This document shows, in pieces, positions 1 through 10,258 of a stretch of DNA of 64,000 nt (position 1 is its first letter; every line of letters begins with the position of its first letter). Made by a program: the position numbers and the translations under genes. The DNA lies in assembly GCF_000282215.1 (NCBI RefSeq), contig NZ_AKJS01000105.1, forward strand, positions 18,755-82,754, given 5' to 3'. The DNA comes from Pseudomonas sp. GM21. Its GTDB lineage: Bacteria > Pseudomonadota > Gammaproteobacteria > Pseudomonadales > Pseudomonadaceae. A model generated the notes under the pieces. That model made no database searches and had not been told where the DNA came from. It was given only the letters and a program-made list of their open reading frames with translations.

Positions 1-2925
1 GCCTGGCAAGCGGCCAAGGCGGTGGAGCTGCCGCTGATCATCGGCAGCGAAATCCGCATCGAGAACGGTCCGAAACTGGTGCTGCTGGTGGAGAACCTGG
101 AGGGTTACCAGACCCTGTGCCGGCTGATTACCCGGGCGCGGCGCCGTACGCAAAAAGGCCAATATCAGGTGCTGCGCGAAGATTTCAGCGAGCCGATGCC
201 GGGGCTGCTGGTGTTGTGGGCACCGGACGCTGTCGATGACTTCGAACAGGGCCACTGGCTGCAACAGACTTTCACCGAACGTCTGTGGCTGAGCGTCCAG
301 TTGCATCGCGGCCAGGACGATACCCGGCGCCTGGACGCGTTGCTGACCCTTGCGAGGGAACTGCGCATCCCAGCGGTGGCCAGCGGCGATGTGCACATGC
401 ACACCCGTGGCCGGCGCGCCTTGCAGGACACCATGACGGCCATCCGTCATCACCTGCCTGTGGCCGAAGCCGGGCTGCGCCTTCATCCCAATGGCGAGCG
501 GCATGTGCGCAGCCTGGAGGTTTTGCAATCGATCTACCCGCCAGCCTTGCTCGATGAAACGTTGGCCATCGCCCGGCGTTGCACCTTCGACCTTGGGCAG
601 CTGCGTTATCAGTATCCACGGGAGTTGGTGCCGCAAGGCCACAGCGCCGATTCCTGGTTGCGCGAATTGACCGAGCGCGGCATTCGCGAGCGCTGGCCCC
701 AAGGGGCGAGCGAGAAGGTACGCGGGCTGATCAACAAGGAGCTGGGGCTGATCGCCGAGCTGGGCTACGAAAGCTATTTCCTGACTGTTCAGGACATCGT
801 CGCCTTCGCCCGACGCGAGAAAATTCTCTGTCAGGGCCGGGGCTCGGCGGCCAATTCGGCGGTGTGTTTCGCCTTGGGCATCACCGAGATCGACCCGGAC
901 CGGATGAACATGCTGTTTGAGCGCTTTCTTTCCAAGGAGCGCAACGAGCCGCCGGACATTGATGTGGACTTCGAGCACGAACGTCGCGAAGAAGTCTTGC
1001 AGTACATCTTTCAGCGCTATGGCCGCAGGCGCGCGGCGTTGACGGCGGTGGTCAGCACCTATCACGCCGCCGGCGCGGTGCGTGACGTGGCCAAGGCGTT
1101 GGGGTTGCCGCCAGATCAGATCAACGCCCTGGCCGATTGCTGCGGCCACTGGAGTGATGCCACGCCGCCCGTGGAGCGTTTGCTGGAAGGCGGGTTCGAT
1201 CCCGAAAGCCCGGTGCTGCGCCGGGTCTTGAGCCTGACGCAACAGCTGATCGGTTTTCCCCGGCACCTGTCCCAGCACCCCGGTGGCTTCGTGATTTCCG
1301 AGCAGCCTCTGGACAGCTTGGTGCCGGTGGAAAACGCTGCCATGGCCGAGCGTACGATCATTCAGTGGGACAAGGACGATCTCGACGCAGTCGGGTTGCT
1401 CAAAGTGGATATTCTGGCACTGGGCATGCTCAGCGCGATCCGCCGTTGTTTCGACCTGCTGCGCCGCCACCGAGGCCTTGACCTGAGTCTGGCGACGATC
1501 CCGTCCGAAGATCCGGCCACCTACGACATGATTGGCCGTGCCGACACCATCGGCGTGTTCCAGATCGAATCCCGGGCACAGATGTCGATGTTGCCCCGGC
1601 TCAAGCCTCGCAAATTTTATGATCTGGTGATCGAGGTGGCCATCGTTCGCCCCGGTCCTATCCAGGGCGGTATGGTCCATCCGTATCTGCGGCGACGAAA
1701 CAAGGAAGAACTCGAAAGTTACCCCTCCGAAGAATTGAGGGAGGTGCTCAAGCGCACCCTCGGCGTGCCGCTGTTCCAGGAACAAGTGATGCAGATCGCC
1801 ATCGTCGCCGCCGACTACAGCCCCGGCGAGGCCGATCAGTTGCGCCGTTCCATGGCGGCCTGGAAACGCCACGGCGGGCTGGAACCGCACAAGGACCGAC
1901 TAGCCGCCGGGATGAAGAAAAACGGCTATACGGCCGAGTTCGCCGCGCAGCTCTTCGAGCAGATCAAAGGTTTCGGCAGCTACGGGTTTCCCGAGTCCCA
2001 CGCCGCCAGTTTCGCCTTGTTGACCTACGCCAGTTGCTGGCTCAAATGCCACGAACCGGCGGCCTTCGCCTGTGCGCTGATCAACAGCTGGCCGATGGGT
2101 TTCTACAGTCCGGACCAGATTCTCCAGGACGCGCGCCGGCATCATTTGCAGATTCGTCCGGTGGATGTACGTGCCAGTGACTGGGATTGCAGCCTGGAGC
2201 CGATGACCGGTGCACAACCGGCGATTCGCATGGGGTTGCGGATGATCAAGGGCTTTCGCGAAGACGATGCCCGGCGCATCGAAGCGGCGCGCGCGCGTGG
2301 GGTGTTTGTCGACATCGCCGACCTCGGCGAACGTGCGCGCCTCGACGCCCGTGCCCAAGAGCAACTGGCCGATGCCGGCGCGCTGCGGGGTTTGGCCGGT
2401 GACCGGCATCGGGCGCGCTGGGAGGTGGCGGGGGTGCAAAAGCAACTTGGTTTATTTGCCGGCCTGCCGCGTCAGGAAGAGGACGTCGTGGCGTTGCCCA
2501 AACCCACAGTCGGCGAAGACCTGCAAGCCGATTACGCCAGCATCGGCACCACCCTCGGCCCGCATCCGCTGGCGTTGTTGCGCGGTGAATTGAAAGCCCG
2601 GCGTTGTCGCAGTTCGCAAGAACTGATGGCGATCGAACACGGGCGCCCGGTCAGCGTCGCGGGGTTGGTGACGGGGCGGCAACGTCCGGGCACCGCCAGT
2701 GGCGTGACCTTCGTGACCCTGGAAGACGAGTTCGGCAACGTCAACGTGGTGGTCTGGCGCGACTTGGCGGAAAGGCAACGCCAGGTGCTGGTCGGTTCGC
2801 AATTGCTCAAGGTCGATGGCCGCTGGGAAAAGGAAGGCGAAGTTCGCCACCTGATTGCCGGACGCTTGAGCGACCTGAGTGCATTGCTCGACGGCATCAG
2901 CGTACGCAGCCGGGATTTCCGCTGA
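1..2925 (+). CDS. dnaE2: Error-prone DNA polymerase ImuC/DnaE2 (5' end outside window)
   Basis: The frame is open from base 1, so the gene enters from the left; about 975 codons are present and the family is slightly over 1000 residues, so only the extreme N-terminus (part of the PHP domain) is missing. It is a C-family polymerase alpha subunit. The catalytic aspartate motif [15 protein letters not shown] is at about residues 319-333 of the visible part, followed by the thumb and fingers ([17 protein letters not shown]) and a C-terminal OB-fold ([17 protein letters not shown], then [16 protein letters not shown]). The family performs mutagenic translesion synthesis in the SOS response together with ImuA and ImuB, which normally lie just upstream, here beyond the window edge. 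Housekeeping DnaE is distinguished by its greater length (about 1170 residues). Family call secure; SOS control cannot be seen because the promoter is absent. Confidence 0.95.
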   Translation, partial: AWQAAKAVELPLIIGSEIRIENGPKLVLLVENLEGYQTLCRLITRARRRTQKGQYQVLREDFSEPMPGLLVLWAPDAVDDFEQGHWLQQTFTERLWLSVQLHRGQDDTRRLDALLTLARELRIPAVASGDVHMHTRGRRALQDTMTAIRHHLPVAEAGLRLHPNGERHVRSLEVLQSIYPPALLDETLAIARRCTFDLGQLRYQYPRELVPQGHSADSWLRELTERGIRERWPQGASEKVRGLINKELGLIAELGYESYFLTVQDIVAFARREKILCQGRGSAANSAVCFALGITEIDPDRMNMLFERFLSKERNEPPDIDVDFEHERREEVLQYIFQRYGRRRAALTAVVSTYHAAGAVRDVAKALGLPPDQINALADCCGHWSDATPPVERLLEGGFDPESPVLRRVLSLTQQLIGFPRHLSQHPGGFVISEQPLDSLVPVENAAMAERTIIQWDKDDLDAVGLLKVDILALGMLSAIRRCFDLLRRHRGLDLSLATIPSEDPATYDMIGRADTIGVFQIESRAQMSMLPRLKPRKFYDLVIEVAIVRPGPIQGGMVHPYLRRRNKEELESYPSEELREVLKRTLGVPLFQEQVMQIAIVAADYSPGEADQLRRSMAAWKRHGGLEPHKDRLAAGMKKNGYTAEFAAQLFEQIKGFGSYGFPESHAASFALLTYASCWLKCHEPAAFACALINSWPMGFYSPDQILQDARRHHLQIRPVDVRASDWDCSLEPMTGAQPAIRMGLRMIKGFREDDARRIEAARARGVFVDIADLGERARLDARAQEQLADAGALRGLAGDRHRARWEVAGVQKQLGLFAGLPRQEEDVVALPKPTVGEDLQADYASIGTTLGPHPLALLRGELKARRCRSSQELMAIEHGRPVSVAGLVTGRQRPGTASGVTFVTLEDEFGNVNVVVWRDLAERQRQVLVGSQLLKVDGRWEKEGEVRHLIAGRLSDLSALLDGISVRSRDFR

Positions 2926-3295
2926 CCTGTGTCGAAGGGGTATTGACGACCGCAGCGCAGCCGTCGCAAACCCGGCAATTGAGTTCTTTCAGGTAGAAAG
3001 CAGACGCAGCCTCGCGTTGCTCGACAGCTGCTACAAATCCCCACCACCCACCCTGTAGCAGCTGACGAGCAACGCGAGGCTGCGTCTGGGATTTGCCTGA
3101 CAAAACGCGATTGCCCGGTGAGGTTCAAGACGGTATCTACGCGGAGAGTGAGCAACAAAAATCTGCCCGTTGAGAATCAGCTAACCTCTATGAAACCATT
3201 GACGTCGGCGGCGCTCGAAACAAACGGGTCCACGCCGTTCTCAAGTCGTCGCGATCCTCCAGGTCAGTTCATTTACAGGGACTCAGAGCCAGTCG
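2926..3295. other. Intergenic region with a long inverted repeat
   Basis: 370 bases between dnaE2 and the hybrid kinase gene. Apart from the near-perfect inverted repeat at 3001-3088 I see no convincing gene. Small open frames here lack ribosome-binding sites and family resemblance. No clear sigma-70 promoter stands out for the kinase gene that follows. Confidence 0.5.
3001..3088. repeat. 35-bp inverted repeat (large hairpin), Pseudomonas-type intergenic repeat
   Basis: The arms at 3001-3034 and 3054-3088 match as reverse complements along about 35 bases with one mismatch, around a 19-base loop. The core reads GCAGCCTCGCGTTGCTCG with an outer TGTAGCAGCTG. It differs from the GTGGGAGCGAGC REP family that recurs through the window. 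Repeats with a GCAGCCTCGC core and TGTAGCAGCTG ends are familiar between Pseudomonas genes. It could act as a transcription end for dnaE2, but no U-tract follows. Confidence 0.75.
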
Positions 3296-5407
3296 ATGCA
3301 GTTTTTAGATGAAAGCCACGGGTGTGCCGGCTGGACCGGTGAAATGGCCGGGCGTATTCGTACGTTCGACTGGTGCCAGACCGAACTTGGCAGCCTCGAC
3401 ACCTGGCCCGCGAGCCTGTGCAGCTCGGTGCAGTTGATGCTCGCCTCGCCACTGCCGATGGTGATGCTGTGGGGGCGCGCCGGGTACATGATCTACAACG
3501 ATGCCTACTCCAAATTTGCCGGTGGCCGCCATCCTTACCTGTTGGGCGTCCCGGTGGAAATGGGCTGGCCGGAAGTCGCCGAATTCAATCGCAATGTGGT
3601 CGATACCTGCCTGGCGGGTGGCACCTTGTCCTATCGCAATAAAGAGCTGGTGCTTCTGCGTGACGGAATTCCCGAAGACGTCTGGCTGGACCTCTATTAC
3701 AGCCCGGTGGCCGATGATGACGGCAAGCCGGCCGGGGTCATGGCGATGGTGGTCGAGACCACGGAACATGTCATTTCCGAACGTCGCCGCCAGGCAGCCG
3801 AAGACGCCTATCGCGCCGACAACGAACGGGTGCGCCTGGCACTCAATGCCGGAGCCTTGCTCGGCTCATTCGTCTGGGACATCAAAGCCAACAAGCTCTC
3901 CGGCGACGAGCGCTTTGCCCGCACCTTCTCTTTTCCCGCAGATCAGGATCTGGCCGACCTGCCCCCGGACGTCACCGAAACCAGAATCCACCCCGACGAC
4001 CTCAATTGGGTGCAGGAACAGGTCAGTCAATCGGTCGAAACCGGAGAAGCCTTTAATGCGGAGTATCGCGTGCTGCGCCCGGATGGCGGTTATCTATGGG
4101 TGCTGGCGAGCGGCTGTTGCGAGTTTAACCAGCAGGGCGAACCGTTCCGTTTTCCCGGCGTATTGATCGACATCCATGAACGCAAGTCTGCCGAAGAATC
4201 CTTACTCAGGTTCACACGCAACCTGGAGCAGCGCGTCGCCGATGAAGTCGAAGCGCGGTTGGCAGCTGAAGAACAACTGCGCCAGTCACAGAAGCTCGAA
4301 GCCATCGGCGGCCTCACTGGTGGCGTGGCCCACGACTTCAATAACCTGTTACAGGTGATCGCCGGCAACCTGCACTTGCTGGCGCGGCACGAACCGGATA
4401 ACGCCAACGTGCAGCGCCGGGTCAACGCATCGATTGCCGCAGTCGAACGTGGCGCCAAATTGTCTTCGCAATTGCTCGCCTTCGCCCGTCGCCAGCCATT
4501 GTCGCCAGCCGTCTGTAATCCAAAACAGGTCTTCGAAGGTCTGGCGGAAATATTGCAGCGGGCGCTGGGTGAAACACTCCAGATCAAGGTAAACGCCCCG
4601 GATGATGCCTGGCACATCTTCGTGGACCGCAATCAATTGGAAAACACCATTCTCAACCTGGCGATCAATGCCCGTGATGCCATGAAAGGTGAGGGGACCA
4701 TCGGTTTGAGTGCCGAACACGTCGTCCTGGATCAGAAGTTTTGTGCAGGCAAGGGCATCGTGGCCGGCGACTACGTCTGCGTCACGGTGGCGGACACTGG
4801 TATCGGCATGCCGCCACAGGTGCTCGCGCAAGCCTTCGAACCGTTCTTCACCACCAAGGCCGACGGCCAGGGCACGGGGCTGGGGTTGAGCATGGTGTTC
4901 GGTTTCGTCAAACAGAGCGGCGGGCACATCGAGATTTCCAGCACCGAGGGACAGGGTACTCGGGTTCAGTTGTACTTTCCCCGTAGTCTGCGGCCGGCGC
5001 CCAGTGAAGCCACTCAGCAAGTTGCACAGCTGCACGGTGGTCATGAAACCATTCTGGTGGTCGAAGACAACGAAGCGGTTCGCACCTCGGCAGTGGAGTT
5101 GCTGCGTGAAGAAGGCTATCAAATCCTGACGGCGGCCAATGGAGACCAAGCGATGCAGATGTTGCTGGAGGGCACGCAGGTAGACCTGATTTTTACTGAC
5201 GTGGTCATGCCCGGCTTGATCAAAAGTGCTGACCTGGCGGCATGGGCCAAAGTGCAAATTCCCCCAGTGGCTGTGTTGTTCACCTCGGGCCACACCCGTG
5301 ACATTATCTCGCGCAATCACCAACTCAGCTCCGACACCTATTTACTGAGCAAACCCTACGATCCTGAAGCACTCACCCGAATGGTTCGCACAGTCCTAAA
5401 TGGCTAA
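3296..5407 (+). CDS. Orphan hybrid sensor histidine kinase (PAS – HisKA – HATPase – REC)
   Basis: 703 residues without an obvious transmembrane segment, so probably cytosolic. Order: an N-terminal PAS-like sensor (about 20-160; family feature W-x-L-G-S-L-D-T-W-P), a PAS/PAC domain (about 175-300), a coiled coil, a HisKA domain with phosphoacceptor His346 in VAHDFNNLL, an HATPase domain with N box (NLAINARDAM) and G boxes (DTGIGM, GTGLGLSM), and a C-terminal receiver from about 583 with phosphoacceptor Asp635 in FTDVVMPG. A His–Asp relay within one chain is expected, but no output regulator or HPt protein is adjacent, so the partner is unknown. ATG at 3296 is chosen because homology begins immediately; the ribosome-binding site is weak. 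The same kinase/receiver architecture recurs in the 8315-10258 gene. Confidence 0.9.
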   Translation: MQFLDESHGCAGWTGEMAGRIRTFDWCQTELGSLDTWPASLCSSVQLMLASPLPMVMLWGRAGYMIYNDAYSKFAGGRHPYLLGVPVEMGWPEVAEFNRNVVDTCLAGGTLSYRNKELVLLRDGIPEDVWLDLYYSPVADDDGKPAGVMAMVVETTEHVISERRRQAAEDAYRADNERVRLALNAGALLGSFVWDIKANKLSGDERFARTFSFPADQDLADLPPDVTETRIHPDDLNWVQEQVSQSVETGEAFNAEYRVLRPDGGYLWVLASGCCEFNQQGEPFRFPGVLIDIHERKSAEESLLRFTRNLEQRVADEVEARLAAEEQLRQSQKLEAIGGLTGGVAHDFNNLLQVIAGNLHLLARHEPDNANVQRRVNASIAAVERGAKLSSQLLAFARRQPLSPAVCNPKQVFEGLAEILQRALGETLQIKVNAPDDAWHIFVDRNQLENTILNLAINARDAMKGEGTIGLSAEHVVLDQKFCAGKGIVAGDYVCVTVADTGIGMPPQVLAQAFEPFFTTKADGQGTGLGLSMVFGFVKQSGGHIEISSTEGQGTRVQLYFPRSLRPAPSEATQQVAQLHGGHETILVVEDNEAVRTSAVELLREEGYQILTAANGDQAMQMLLEGTQVDLIFTDVVMPGLIKSADLAAWAKVQIPPVAVLFTSGHTRDIISRNHQLSSDTYLLSKPYDPEALTRMVRTVLNG

Positions 5408-5433
5408 TCCCCCTGTGGAAGATCAACACCGAA

Positions 5434-5532
5434 CCCCTGTGGGAGCGAGCCTGCTCGCGATGGCGTAGTGTCAGCCGACATAAATGTTTAATGACACACC
5501 GCCATCGCGAGCAGGCTCGCTCCCACAGGGGG
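5434..5532. repeat. REP doublet (REPIN), GTGGGAGCGAGC type
   Basis: Two inverted copies of CCTGTGGGAGCGAGCCTGC extended by TCGCGA, flanking about 45 bases. This is the commonest P. fluorescens-group REP, mobilised in trans by RAYT transposases; none is encoded here. It lies between the kinase gene and the uvrA-like gene. Confidence 0.9.
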
Positions 5533-5568
5533 CATGTGTGTTTTCAGTTATTTCATTAAGGTTTCCCG

Positions 5569-8205
5569 ATGCCCCCAAAGCACACATCCAACCCTCCCTC
5601 CGGCATGGTCAGGGTGCGCGGCGCCCGGGAGCACAACCTCAAGAACATCGATATCGACATACCGCGCGATGCGCTGGTGGTGTTCACCGGTGTCTCGGGT
5701 TCGGGCAAGTCGTCGCTGGCGTTCTCGACGCTCTATGCCGAAGCGCAACGCCGCTATTTCGAATCCGTGGCGCCTTATGCGCGACGGCTGATCGATCAGG
5801 TCGGTGTACCGGATGTCGACTCCATCGAAGGCCTGCCGCCGGCCGTGGCTTTGCAGCAACAGCGTGGCACGCCGAGCACCCGCTCTTCGGTGGGCAGCGT
5901 AACGACGTTGTCGAGCCTGATCCGCATGCTGTACTCCCGGGCCGGCAGCTACCCGCCGGGACAGGCGATGTTGTATGCCGAAGACTTCTCACCCAACACC
6001 CCACAAGGCGCGTGCCCGGAGTGTCATGGGTTGGGGCGGGTTTATGATGTCACCGAAGCGCTGATGGTGCCCGATCCGAGCCTGACCATCCGCCAGCGAG
6101 CGGTCGCTTCCTGGCCCACGGCCTGGCAGGGACAGAACCTGCGCGACATCCTCGTGACCATGGGTTACGACGTCGATAAACCCTGGCGCGATCTGCCGGA
6201 AAAACAGCGCGACTGGATTCTTTTCACCGAAGAGACACCGACGGTGCCGGTGTACGCCGGGCTCACGCCGGAAGAAACCAGGGTTGCGCTCAAACGCAAG
6301 CTGGAACCCAGCTATCAGGGCACCTTCACCGGCGCCCGACGCTACATCCTGCACACCTTCACCCACTCGCAAAGTGCGCTGATGAAGAAGCGCGTTTCGC
6401 AATTCATGCTCGGCAGTCCTTGCCCGTTATGTGATGGAAAACGGCTTAAGCGCGAGGCATTGTCGGTGACGTTTGCGGGCTATGACATCGGTGAGTTATC
6501 GCAGATGCCACTGCTACAAGTGGCCGCCGTGCTGAAACCCGTGGCGGCGCACAGTTACCTTGAGCAGGCCGAAGAGGCGGGTGACGTGTTGACCCACCAG
6601 CAAACCCGCGAGGCCCGCGACGCGCGAGTTGCCCACGGTGCCAGCGGTCATGCCAACGCACCGGACGTGCGCCACACGCCCAATCTGTCGGTGGAAAAAC
6701 GCCTGGCCGCGCAACGGATCGCCCAGGATTTGCTGGAACGGGTCAGCACCCTGACCGACTTGGGCCTCGGATACCTGGCGCTGGAACGCAGCACGCCGAC
6801 GCTGTCATCTGGCGAGTTGCAACGACTGCGGCTGGCGACACAATTAGGCTCGCAACTGTTCGGTGTGATCTACGTCCTGGATGAGCCCTCAGCCGGCCTG
6901 CACCCGGCGGACGGTGAGGCGTTGTTTGAAGCGCTGCAACGCCTGAAGGCCGCTGGCAATACGCTGTTTGTGGTTGAGCATGATCTGGAAACCATGCGCC
7001 GGGCCGACTGGTTGATCGACGTCGGCCCGGCGGCAGGTGAGAACGGTGGCCAGATTCTCTACAGCGGTGTGCCGGCAGGATTGTCCGAGGTGACGAACTC
7101 GCAGACCCGCGCCTATCTGTTCGCCGAAACTGTCACCGAACCGCGCGCCTGTCGCAAGGCTACCGACTGGTTGCGCCTGGAGGGCATCACCCGCAACAAC
7201 CTGAACAATCTCAGCGTCGAGTTTCCGCTGGGCTGTTTCACCGCCGTGACCGGGGTGTCCGGTTCCGGCAAATCGAGCCTGGTCAGTCAGGCGCTGCTGG
7301 AGTTGGTCGGTGCCCATTTGGGGCGGGCCGCCAGCGATAGCGAAACCGAAGCGTTGAGTCTTGAGGACGATGCGCCGCAAGTCAGCGGCGGTCAGGTTAC
7401 GGCCGGGCTGGCCTCGATCAAGCGCCTGGTGCAGGTTCATCAGAAACCCATCGGCCGCACGCCACGTTCCAATCTGGCGACCTACACCGGGCTGTTCGAC
7501 AACGTGCGCAAGCTGTACGCCGCCACGCCCGAGGCTCAGGCCGAAGGCTACGACGCCGGGCAATTCTCGTTCAACGTCGCCAAGGGCCGTTGCCCGACCT
7601 GCGAAGGTGAAGGCTTTGTCAGCGTCGAGTTGTTGTTTATGCCCAGTGTCTACGCGCCATGCCCGACGTGCCATGGTGCGCGCTACAACCCCGAGACGCT
7701 GGCGATCAGCTGGCAAGGGTTGAACATCGCCCAAGTGCTGGGGCTGACGGTGGATGAAGCGGTCGAGGTGTTCGCCGAGCAACCGGGCATTCGCCGCTCG
7801 CTGGAGGTGCTGCGCGACATCGGTCTGGGGTATTTGCGCCTGGGGCAACCGGCGACCGAGTTGTCCGGCGGTGAAGCGCAGCGCATCAAACTGGCGACGG
7901 AGTTGCAACGTAACCAGCGTGGCGCGACGTTGTATGTGCTTGATGAGCCCACAACCGGTTTGCATCCACGAGACGTCGACCGCTTGCTGGAGCAGTTGAA
8001 TACGCTGGTGGTGGCGGGGCACACGGTGATCGTGGTCGAGCATGAAATGCGCGTGGTGGCACAGAGTGACTGGGTGATCGACATCGGACCGGGGGCGGGG
8101 GATCAGGGTGGGAAAATCGTTGTAGCCGGCACGCCGCAGACAGTGGCCAAAAGCAAAAAGAGCCGGACTGCGCCGTTTTTGGCCCGGGTGCTTGGCAGGG
8201 CTTGA
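5569..8205 (+). CDS. UvrA-like ATPase lacking the UvrB-binding domain (UvrA2 class)
   Basis: 878 residues against about 940 for UvrA. Two ABC ATPase modules are present: Walker [13 protein letters not shown] near residue 41 and [11 protein letters not shown] near 563, and two signatures ([28 protein letters not shown]), each followed by a Walker B-type [11 protein letters not shown] or [11 protein letters not shown]. Zinc-module cysteines are visible as [26 protein letters not shown] and CPTCHGAR. After [11 protein letters not shown] the chain reaches CPECHGLG within about 45 residues; in canonical UvrA the UvrB-binding domain fills this interval, so it is absent. Such UvrA2 proteins are linked to DNA-damage or DNA-binding-drug tolerance in some bacteria, but their role is unsettled. 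It is a monocistronic gene between REP doublets. The housekeeping uvrA should be elsewhere in the genome. Confidence 0.88.
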   Translation: MPPKHTSNPPSGMVRVRGAREHNLKNIDIDIPRDALVVFTGVSGSGKSSLAFSTLYAEAQRRYFESVAPYARRLIDQVGVPDVDSIEGLPPAVALQQQRGTPSTRSSVGSVTTLSSLIRMLYSRAGSYPPGQAMLYAEDFSPNTPQGACPECHGLGRVYDVTEALMVPDPSLTIRQRAVASWPTAWQGQNLRDILVTMGYDVDKPWRDLPEKQRDWILFTEETPTVPVYAGLTPEETRVALKRKLEPSYQGTFTGARRYILHTFTHSQSALMKKRVSQFMLGSPCPLCDGKRLKREALSVTFAGYDIGELSQMPLLQVAAVLKPVAAHSYLEQAEEAGDVLTHQQTREARDARVAHGASGHANAPDVRHTPNLSVEKRLAAQRIAQDLLERVSTLTDLGLGYLALERSTPTLSSGELQRLRLATQLGSQLFGVIYVLDEPSAGLHPADGEALFEALQRLKAAGNTLFVVEHDLETMRRADWLIDVGPAAGENGGQILYSGVPAGLSEVTNSQTRAYLFAETVTEPRACRKATDWLRLEGITRNNLNNLSVEFPLGCFTAVTGVSGSGKSSLVSQALLELVGAHLGRAASDSETEALSLEDDAPQVSGGQVTAGLASIKRLVQVHQKPIGRTPRSNLATYTGLFDNVRKLYAATPEAQAEGYDAGQFSFNVAKGRCPTCEGEGFVSVELLFMPSVYAPCPTCHGARYNPETLAISWQGLNIAQVLGLTVDEAVEVFAEQPGIRRSLEVLRDIGLGYLRLGQPATELSGGEAQRIKLATELQRNQRGATLYVLDEPTTGLHPRDVDRLLEQLNTLVVAGHTVIVVEHEMRVVAQSDWVIDIGPGAGDQGGKIVVAGTPQTVAKSKKSRTAPFLARVLGRA

Positions 8206-8225
8206 TGTGTTGTTTTTACTGGCCT

Positions 8226-8291
8226 CATCGCGGGCAAGCCCGCTCCCACAGGGATTGCGCTGCCCATTGTGGGAGCGGGCTTGGTCCGGGC
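8226..8291. repeat. Degenerate REP doublet downstream of the uvrA-like gene
   Basis: Inverted arms ATCGCGGGCAAGCCCGCTCCCACA and its partner TGTGGGAGCGGGCTTG separated by about 17 bases. This is the GGGCTTGCCCGC subtype of the Pseudomonas REP. It sits between convergent genes and may serve as a shared transcript end. Confidence 0.8.
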
Positions 8292-8314
8292 GGCGTTCCG
8301 ACGATAGCGGTCTG

Positions 8315-10258
8315 TCAGGCGCAGTCCAAAGTGCGTCGGACCTTGTCCAGCAGCTCACTAATCTGAAACGGCTTGATCAGCATCTCCATGCCATCCCCCA
8401 AAAACACCTGCCGATTGATCGCGTTTTCTGCATAGCCGGTCATGAACAGGATTGGTAATCCTTCACGCCACCCTCGGGCGACATCTGCCAGTTCGCGGCC
8501 ATTCATGCGCGGCAGGCCAACGTCCGTCAGCATCAGATCAATCGACGGATCGTTTTGCAGGCGCTCAAGGGCGGCTTCGATGTCACCCGCCTGGGTGCAG
8601 CGATAACCGGCATCCACCAGGACCTCGGCGACGAACATGCGTACCGACGGCATGTCCTCGACAATCAACACATGCTCGCCCGAGCCTTGTTGGTTCGTCG
8701 CCTCTGAGACCACATCAGCCGTGGTCGGGTCCGAACTGGCCGGCAGCATGATGGTGACTTCGGTACCGCGTCGGGCAACGCTGCGGATATGCGCATCGCC
8801 CCCCGATTGCCGGGCGAACCCGTAAATGCTCGACAGCCCCAGGCCCGTGCCCTGGCCCAGCGGTTTGGTGGTGAAAAACGGGTCAAACACCTTGTCGATC
8901 ACACTGTGCTCGATACCGGTTCCGTCATCGCGTACCGACAGCGCGACGTAGGCGCCATCCGCCAGTTTCAGGTCGCCGTGGGAATACGCCGCGTAAGTGC
9001 TGACCCAGATATTCCCGCCCTGCGGCAAGGCATCGCGGGCGTTGATCACCAGGTTGAGCACCGCGCTTTCCAGCTGGATCGGGTCAACCAGCGCAATCGC
9101 GGCTTTGGAGGTCAGTTCGAGCTTCAGGGCGATGTGTTCGCCGATGGTACGCACCAGCAATTCTTCGAGGGAACGGATGTGTTCGTTGATGTCCACTGGC
9201 CGCGTATCGAGCGGTTGTTGGCGGGCGAAGGCCAGCAAACGATGGGTCAGCGCGGCGGCGCTCATGGCCGAGTTCAACGCCGCGTCGGCGTAGAACTGAA
9301 CCTTGTCAGTGCGTGCGTCGGCAACGCGTTTCTGGATCAATTCCAGGCTGGTGATGATGCCGGTCAGCAGGTTGTTGAAGTCATGGGCAATGCCGCCGGT
9401 CAACTTGCCCAGCGCATCCATTTTCTGCACTTGCAGCAACTGGGCTTCGGTGCGCACGCGCTCGGCGATTTCACGTTCCAACTGCGAGGTGGCGTCGTCG
9501 AGCCGGGCCAGGTGCGAGCGCTCGCGGTGGCGGTGTTCAGTGACGTCTTCGACAAATACCAAGCTTAGTCCCGGAGTACGATAGGGCGAAATCTGCCACT
9601 CGGTTTCCCGTAGCTCACCCTCAACGCGCATGTTCAAAATGCCTTTCCAGCGCTCGCCAGCGAGCAGGCGCAGGCGCAGTTCTTCGATCACTGCGTCCTG
9701 GTCTTCGGCGAAGCATTCACTCAAGGTGTCCGTGTCGACATTGTCCAGAATCAACCGGGAGAAAGCGTGGTTGCACTCGTGCACTTTGAACTGTGCATCC
9801 AATACCGCGATGGGCGCCGACACGTTGACGAAAATCTCGCGGAACCGCGCCTCGCTTTCGCGCAGGGCGTTTTCGGTGTCGCGCACTCGCAGCAAAGTGC
9901 GCAGGGTCGCCAGCAATACGTCCGGGTCCACGGGGTGGATCAGGTAGGCGTCCGCGCCGGCGTCCAGGCCCGTGATGATGTCGCCGGTCTGGATCGACGC
10001 AGCCGACACGTGAATAACCGGCAACAGGGCGGTGGCAGGCTCGGAACGCAGCTTGCGCACGATGTCGAAACCGCTCATGTCCGGCAGGTTGACGTCCAGT
10101 ATCAGCGCGTCGATCGATTCGCTGTCGATCAGCGCCAGGCCATCACCGCCGGTCCCGGCTTCGAGCACGGTGTACCCGTGAGACTCCAGGCGCCGGCGCA
10201 GGGCGTAGCGCGTCGCAACGTTGTCGTCGACGATCAGCAGGCGGATGTCACGTTTCAT
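8315..10258 (-). CDS. Hybrid histidine kinase REC–PAS–HisKA–HATPase–REC, last gene of the stressosome operon
   Basis: 647 residues, soluble. An N-terminal receiver has phosphoacceptor Asp55 (LILDVNLPD). Then come a PAS domain (about 140-255), a coiled coil, HisKA with His292 (IAHDFNNLL), an HATPase domain (NLVINARDAL, DDGTGIEH, GTGLGLSSIYG) and a second receiver with Asp579 (MLTDVGLPRMNG). The ATG at 10258 has a GGAG 8 bases upstream and overlaps the preceding kinase gene by 11 bases, implying translational coupling. The N-terminal receiver could accept phosphate from that upstream kinase (inference), making a relay that ends in the C-terminal receiver. No DNA-binding output domain is present, so the final response may be a protein interaction or a distant regulator. 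Stressosome loci of Gram-negatives commonly carry two-component genes in this position. Confidence 0.9.
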   Translation of the reverse strand: MKRDIRLLIVDDNVATRYALRRRLESHGYTVLEAGTGGDGLALIDSESIDALILDVNLPDMSGFDIVRKLRSEPATALLPVIHVSAASIQTGDIITGLDAGADAYLIHPVDPDVLLATLRTLLRVRDTENALRESEARFREIFVNVSAPIAVLDAQFKVHECNHAFSRLILDNVDTDTLSECFAEDQDAVIEELRLRLLAGERWKGILNMRVEGELRETEWQISPYRTPGLSLVFVEDVTEHRHRERSHLARLDDATSQLEREIAERVRTEAQLLQVQKMDALGKLTGGIAHDFNNLLTGIITSLELIQKRVADARTDKVQFYADAALNSAMSAAALTHRLLAFARQQPLDTRPVDINEHIRSLEELLVRTIGEHIALKLELTSKAAIALVDPIQLESAVLNLVINARDALPQGGNIWVSTYAAYSHGDLKLADGAYVALSVRDDGTGIEHSVIDKVFDPFFTTKPLGQGTGLGLSSIYGFARQSGGDAHIRSVARRGTEVTIMLPASSDPTTADVVSEATNQQGSGEHVLIVEDMPSVRMFVAEVLVDAGYRCTQAGDIEAALERLQNDPSIDLMLTDVGLPRMNGRELADVARGWREGLPILFMTGYAENAINRQVFLGDGMEMLIKPFQISELLDKVRRTLDCA

